NCBI GenBank assembly: GCA_038373865.1
Contig: JAXGGA010001618.1
Location: forward strand, 1 to 64,000
DNA: 64,000 nt
Reading direction: 5' to 3'
Source: Uloborus plumipes
Lineage: Eukaryota > Arthropoda > Arachnida > Araneae > Uloboridae
Numbering within the stretch: the stretch's first letter is position 1; every line of letters starts with the position of its first letter. Below are positions 59,303-64,000 of this stretch, piece by piece. The notes beneath the pieces were generated by a model. It was not told the DNA's origin. It made no database searches and was given only the letters and a program-made list of their open reading frames with translations. The position numbers were made by a program, and so were the translations under genes.

Positions 59303-60610
59303 TATTACTTCCTTTTACGTAGTAAAGGAAGTATTGTGATTGCGAAAAAAAATCACTCAAATTTGAGTCTAAATTTTGATTTTACTCACCCCTGAATGCA
59401 TGTTCAGTAGTTTTTTCGACCTGTCAGCACGTGCATATGTACCTACCAACATATAAGCAGCCAAAAAATCCTTTTCAACCATCCCCGAGTTAATTACGAA
59501 GAGTTTTCTTCTGACGTCTGTATGTATGTATGTGGGTTGCATAACTCAAACACTATATGCCGTAGAAGCTTCTAGCTTGGTATGTAGGCTCCAGGCACGT
59601 GCCGTCAATGAATGCCTAGGGTAGGCAGATGCGAAGATTTGTGGAATAATAAATATCATTTAAAACGCATGAAATGTAAAAAGCAATAAAATAATGTGAT
59701 ACTTATTATACAAATTATATACGTATATGCAAAAATATTCGCCTGCATATATGTATATGATTAAAAAACTATCTCATATCCATATTGGATACAGTTTTAA
59801 CTTAATCCTACGAAAAAGCGGGATACAAATAAACACACTAATCATTTGAAAATTAATATATTTCATGAAAAAAAAAAACACGAAATAGAGATAGCAAACT
59901 GCAAGTATTCAACAGTACTGTACAAAAGACGGCGTCAAGACGTCTAGACCGTAGAAACGTCACAGACTCCACAGGCATGGTTCTGCGCATGACGCAGTCA
60001 AGTTTCGGCGGAGAACAGAAAGAAACCGCAAAGGCACTTTTCGGACAGCCTTTCTTCGCCGCTTTTCGAACATTAGGGGAGAAAAGTGAAGGGCACGTGC
60101 ACTTCCTGAAACGACGCATGGTATAGATACAGTGGTCGAAAAGCAGCGGTAGTCGATGCTTTTTTAAGGAAGAAAAATGAAAATTTCCGTGTTTTTTCTG
60201 CTATATTCACTGTTTAATGCCTTAATATTTTTCAATCAGCGCATTATATGCTATTTAATGAAATTAAAAAATTGGTGTGTTTTCTTCATGGGTAGGCACT
60301 GCCTACCTTGCCTACCCAGACGGCACGTCTCTGATATGTACCTACCAACATAAAATAGCAGAAAAATCCTTTTCGACCATCCACGAGTTAATTACGACGA
60401 GTTTTCTCGTGCCATCCGTATGTACGTATGTATGTGCGTATGAATGTGCGTATTTGTATGTGCGTATGTATGTATGTCGCCTAACTCAAAAACTGTTTGC
60501 CGTAGAAGCTTCTAGTTTGGTATGTTGGCTCTGAGGGAGGTCTAGTTGTGCATCTCCCCTTGTGGTTGCATTTTAATTTTCCCAAGGGGTTCTTTTACTC
60601 TTTTTTTGTG
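59303..60610. repeat. two copies of an arthropod repeat around a 740-bp insert
   Basis: Copy one (about 59310-59590) begins cttccttttacgtagtaaag and contains gtacctaccaacat, catccccgagttaattacga and gtatgtatgtatg, ending near tagcttggtatgt. Copy two (about 60334-60610) repeats from gtacctaccaacata through ccgtagaagcttctagtttg. Between them (59592-60333) is a segment with inverted caggcacgtgccgtc and gacggcacgtctctg ends and taggcag words, probably another transposon. The 8-bp flanks do not match, so an unequal exchange or a second insertion is possible. Confidence 0.55.
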
Positions 60611-60639
60611 GGTAAATCAATGTTAATTTCAATGCAAAT

Positions 60640-61196
60640 TAAATGATATGATTTGGCGCGACCACTTGGCGATATATCGCCAAGCTTTTGATCGCCGTTT
60701 GCAGCCAACGTGGAGACATATCGCCAATTTAGCGACAGATTTCGCGAAAAAATGATTTTTTTCGAATTTGGATTCAATTTGGCGCTATTGGCGATATTTT
60801 GCGAAAAATTCACTGAATCATGTTAAAATGGGTAATATTTAGAAAATGAGTCATTGTAAAATATTTTTTGCATTGTTTCGTGGCAGATTGGGGAAGTAAA
60901 CATTTGAATTGTTACCTTGCTCACTCCAAGCACTTTTTTTAACACTTAAGGCAACTACTAAGAAATTTACACGTAAAAGGAAGTAGTGTGGGGTCCATAC
61001 CAGATTTTTTTTTCTCTAACCTCGATTTTTCCAGCATGAATTAGGAAAAAATCTGACTAGCAGTTCTTTTTTTATTTCAATTTTAGTTGAAACTTCCACA
61101 TAAAATCCCTAATTTTTTACCACGTTGTCACAAAAAATACCCTCATGGGTTTCGCATGTTGCATTTTAACCTGTGCGACGCCAGGCATATCCACTA
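60640..61196 (+). mobile_element. Helitron-like 3' part
   Basis: About 350 bp (60650-61010) match the Helitron at 7264-8989 in inverted orientation. Both have cttggcgatatatcgccaag, a perfect 20-bp palindrome (60665-60684 here, 7683-7702 there), then acacgtaaa, agtgtggggtccata and similar landmarks. The 3' end reads ccaggcatatccaCTAG then T at 61193-61197, consistent with Helitron termination, though its hairpin is degraded. The 5' part is missing or replaced. Confidence 0.6.
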
Positions 61197-61201
61197 GTAT
61201 A

Positions 61202-61770
61202 CAGGGCTCGAAAAATCTTTAAAATTTTACATGCCCTGCCGGGCATGTACATGCCAGAATAAAATTTTTACATTCCCATTTTATTTTTGTTGTTTATAAA
61301 TAAAAACATTTGAATTTGTAGTACAGTGTTAAGACGTTGATTGCCAAGCTACAAAACATACGTAGCATATGAGCTGGGCTAAAAACAATACCTGTCAATT
61401 AGCTTTTACTTTTATCTCCTCAGAAGTCAAATATCCATATTAATGTCATTGTGAAAGACAAATTCTAATCTGGAGGAAAACAGCAAATCACATACAAGCT
61501 AACTCAAATTCTATTCTGTCAGCTAAAATGATGTGCTATAAATTATCATTATCTCCTACTTGGGCAGTCAACATGTTAATCAGACAAAATATTAAATCAG
61601 CAGTTTTGTATCTGAATTAAGAATTATTTTAATCTTAACATATATGGTAATTTTTTTCCAAAATACGAATTAATAAACTTTAGGGAAGAAAAATTTGATC
61701 GTAAAATTACATGGCCAGCTGGGCATGTAAGGGTTGAAGATTCATGCCCGATCAGAAATTTTACATGCCA
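61202..61770. mobile_element. hAT-like element left end, incomplete
   Basis: Starts cagggctcgaaaaatcttta with acatgcc/ggcatgt words near the left end (61229-61253) and again at 61710-61770 (acatggccagctgggcatgt, attttacatgcc). The matching right terminus ending ccctg is not seen. It is probably interrupted at about 61770 by the next element, which begins cagtgtttctttcagacc. Confidence 0.45.
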
Positions 61771-63188
61771 GTGTTTCTTTCAGACCTTTTGCTCCGGGGG
61801 GGCACAATAAAATTGTGGGGGGGCAATGGTAAGGTAGTGTTTAAGGGGGCTGGGTTTTTTTGAGAGTTTGGAAAAGTCAAGGGCGTCTTTAAGAAGTTGA
61901 CTGCCCCCCTCTCCCCCAAGAAAAAAAATACCTGCTCTGAATAATTAAACAGTTGCAATTTGTGAATTTAACCTATATGTTTGGTTTGCCCATCTGAAAA
62001 AATCTTGTATGCACCAACGGCCGGACGGAAGATATAAGAGTTAAAATTACTCTTGGTTTTAAATAAGTTCTAGAACTACTTCATAGTATTAGTAAAAATG
62101 CAACAGACTGACAGCACTGCAATATTATGCACAATAAACATTTTTAGTGAAAAATATAAAAAAAAAAAAAAAAGAAAGAAATCTAGTTGCGGGCTTGGCC
62201 GATGGAAGCAACACTTATATTGAATAACATAAGCTTATAATTTTGAAGGTATAGTGAAATAAGTAATGAAATTAATTTTCATTTAATGCAGTTTATTAAT
62301 CGATTCAGCATTAACCAGTTCAACATTATAAGTTTTTGTTATTCAATAAAAATAGAGTTTGTGTCGGCCTGTACTGCCACTGCTGCTTCTTTCTTTCTTT
62401 TTTTTTAATATCAAAAAACATATCCTATAAAAAATATACACTTAAGCGCATTTACAGAAACAAATATTTATTAAATTATTACTTAAGATGCCTTATTTTG
62501 AGTTATTAAGTTATCTTATAATTCCTAAAACTGACACTAACATGCAATAGCATACAAAATGCAAGTAGTGAAAAAGAAAAAAAAGAACTTATTTTCTTGT
62601 GCTTCATAGAATAAAAAAACAAAGATAATGATCAGAGTCCAGATTATATACTCTAAAAATCATGAAACTATGCATGCACATATGCCCTAAAATTAAACAA
62701 TATGCGCTAAAATATATATATATATGCTTTTCTGTTTTACTAACGTTGTGAAACAGATCAGAATAAAAATATCTTCTTAGTTTTTATTTTGCTACTAAGA
62801 CTATAAATACATATTAAGCAAATATTTATCCAAAAAGTGTGGTATGCACTTTAATTTCTTTCACTGAAATGAGTTACCGTGGAGTCTTGTTTTACTAAAC
62901 ATTGTCTTTTTTCATTTAATATCATTGAAAAAGCGGAAAATATCCCTACAAACTTCTAAAGAATATCTTTAGAAAAATCATAAGGAAAACTCGGTAATTT
63001 ACTAGATATTGAAAATTGAGATTTTTATGCATTCAAATACACTAAACTCAAAAGGTGCTAAAATAGGCGATTGCGTATAAACATATGAACTTGAATGTAA
63101 CTCCATGACAAAGATTAAAATGATTAACTGATTAAAGATTAAATAAAAAATAAATTAATAAAAACATAAGTTACAAAAGTATTACGAT
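61771..63188. other. probable 3' flank of a hAT transposon
   Basis: A sequence starting cagtgtttctttcagacctt resembles a hAT terminus and lies 1.4 kb downstream of the minus-strand transposase frame at 63189-63959. It may be the right-hand end (in element sense) of that transposon. The rest is A+T-rich and carries no gene I recognise. Confidence 0.35.
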
Positions 63189-63959
63189 TTAAAGAAGTCG
63201 GATACGGCGACTTTTTTTCGTTGCATACTGATCTACCACTTTGTCCAAAAAAAGCTCAGATGGACTTTTAGGGCCTTCTATGCTAATAATCATGCAGTGA
63301 ATTAATGTCTCGGGAAGCATTCTACATCTCATTTTGTTCATGATCCTGTTCATTGTACTAAAAGACCTTTCCACAGAAGCGGTTGTGACAGGTATCACAA
63401 GCAATGTTTCACATAACTTTCGCAACTCACAATATCCTATGTGAGCAGATAAAATTTTCTCGAGTGGACTGTCTTCTGCATTAAACTCGCCGCTGTCCAT
63501 CATTGCCTTTATGAAAAATCGATACGATTTGAAGTCGGCTATTACAGCTTCCACATTAAGAGTTGGAAAACTGGCACAAAACTGCTTAATGTCTCCATCT
63601 TGTAAATTTTGTAAATTACGAAAATTTTCAAAGTGACTTGAAAATTTCATAACTTCTATCGACTTATCGTTGAATCTGTTCTCAACTTCTTCCACCACAT
63701 TTTCGCAATATTTTTGTAAGTCCTTGAAAGTGTTCTCAGAATTTTCGTCTTTTACTAAATGTACTTCATGTTCAAGAAATTGAGCCATTTCTTTCTGCAC
63801 ATTTTTTTGTAAGTCACTCCTTGAATCACCACACTGTTCAGCAATGTCTAGTAAATGCAGTTTCGTCGAAGTTATTAAAGGGATGACTTGAGCCATATGC
63901 AAGCTCTTCTTTTGCAATGTTGTGCTAAGGTTTGATAGCGCACTAAGAAGCTCATTCAT
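63189..63959 (-). pseudogene. hAT-type transposase, C-terminal region
   Basis: A 256-codon minus-strand frame. The last 80 residues contain VIPVTTASVERSFSTMNRIM and a following KMRCRMLPETL...IEGP stretch, the hAT C-terminal dimerisation motif (hATC) with its ASxERxFS core. Upstream is a helical region rich in Lys, Glu and Gln. The frame opens right after an in-frame TAA, so the N-terminal zinc finger and the catalytic DDE residues are not encoded here. They may lie in an upstream exon beyond 64000 or be lost. It resembles ZNF862/KIAA1586-like domesticated hAT proteins as well as active hAT copies. Whether it is a live transposon, a remnant or a host gene exon is open. Confidence 0.75.
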
Positions 63960-64000
63960 TATAAAACATGTTATGTAAAAACTTTGGTTTCGTACTTCAA

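Noticed and set aside
60277..60534. Tyr/Val/Cys-rich plus-strand frame (VCTYVCAYECAYLYVRMYVC).
   Set aside because: It is a translation of a gtatgtatgtgc microsatellite within the interspersed repeat.

Overview
This is a window of animal nuclear DNA, most likely from an arthropod and perhaps a chelicerate such as a spider. The evidence is the strong A+T bias, GT-AG introns, a KDEL-ended endoplasmic reticulum protein, and repeat types common in arthropod genomes (hAT and Tc1/mariner elements, Helitrons, non-LTR retrotransposons). The species cannot be named from sequence alone. I saw no bacterial, phage, operon, CRISPR or rRNA features, and I could not search tRNAs exhaustively.

The one host gene I can name with confidence is on the minus strand from 57749 down to 35162. 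It is the 3' part of a protein disulfide isomerase A4 (ERp72-like) gene, with five coding exons, canonical splice sites and consistent phases (about 367 residues). It covers the b, b' and final a' thioredoxin domains and ends in KDEL. The upstream exons (signal peptide, first two thioredoxin domains) were not found up to 64000 and probably lie beyond the right edge. The gene's introns hold a dense, layered stack of transposons.

Layout. 1-4.7 kb: A+T-rich DNA with short hAT and pogo-like MITEs. 4.7-6.3 kb: two long fold-back elements side by side, one built from two inverted mariner ends. 6.6-9.25 kb: a hAT element holding a Helitron that holds a smaller hAT MITE. 10.1-15 kb: interspersed and tandem repeats, including a 147-bp tandem unit inside a duplicated 1.2-kb block and a 510-bp tandem pair. 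15.2-17.2 kb: a hAT nested in a hAT. 19.1-21.9 kb: a conserved-looking reading frame split by a 2.3-kb inverted-repeat element. 22-32 kb: mostly unassigned A+T-rich DNA. 32.0-33.9 kb: a long palindrome split by a hAT. 35.2-57.7 kb: the PDIA4 exons, whose introns hold two LINE copies, each broken by hAT elements, and a stack up to six layers deep at 44 kb. 59.3-61.2 kb: duplicated interspersed repeats and a Helitron 3' part. 63.2-64 kb: the C-terminal part of a hAT-type transposase.

The elements do not form a pathway. They form a record of insertion order, because many keep perfect 8-bp (hAT), TA (Tc1/mariner/pogo) or TTAA (piggyBac) target duplications. The most novel-looking item is a 3.0-kb element at 43421-46436 with inverted ends and seven exact copies of one 14-bp motif near its two ends. 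I could not assign it to a superfamily.
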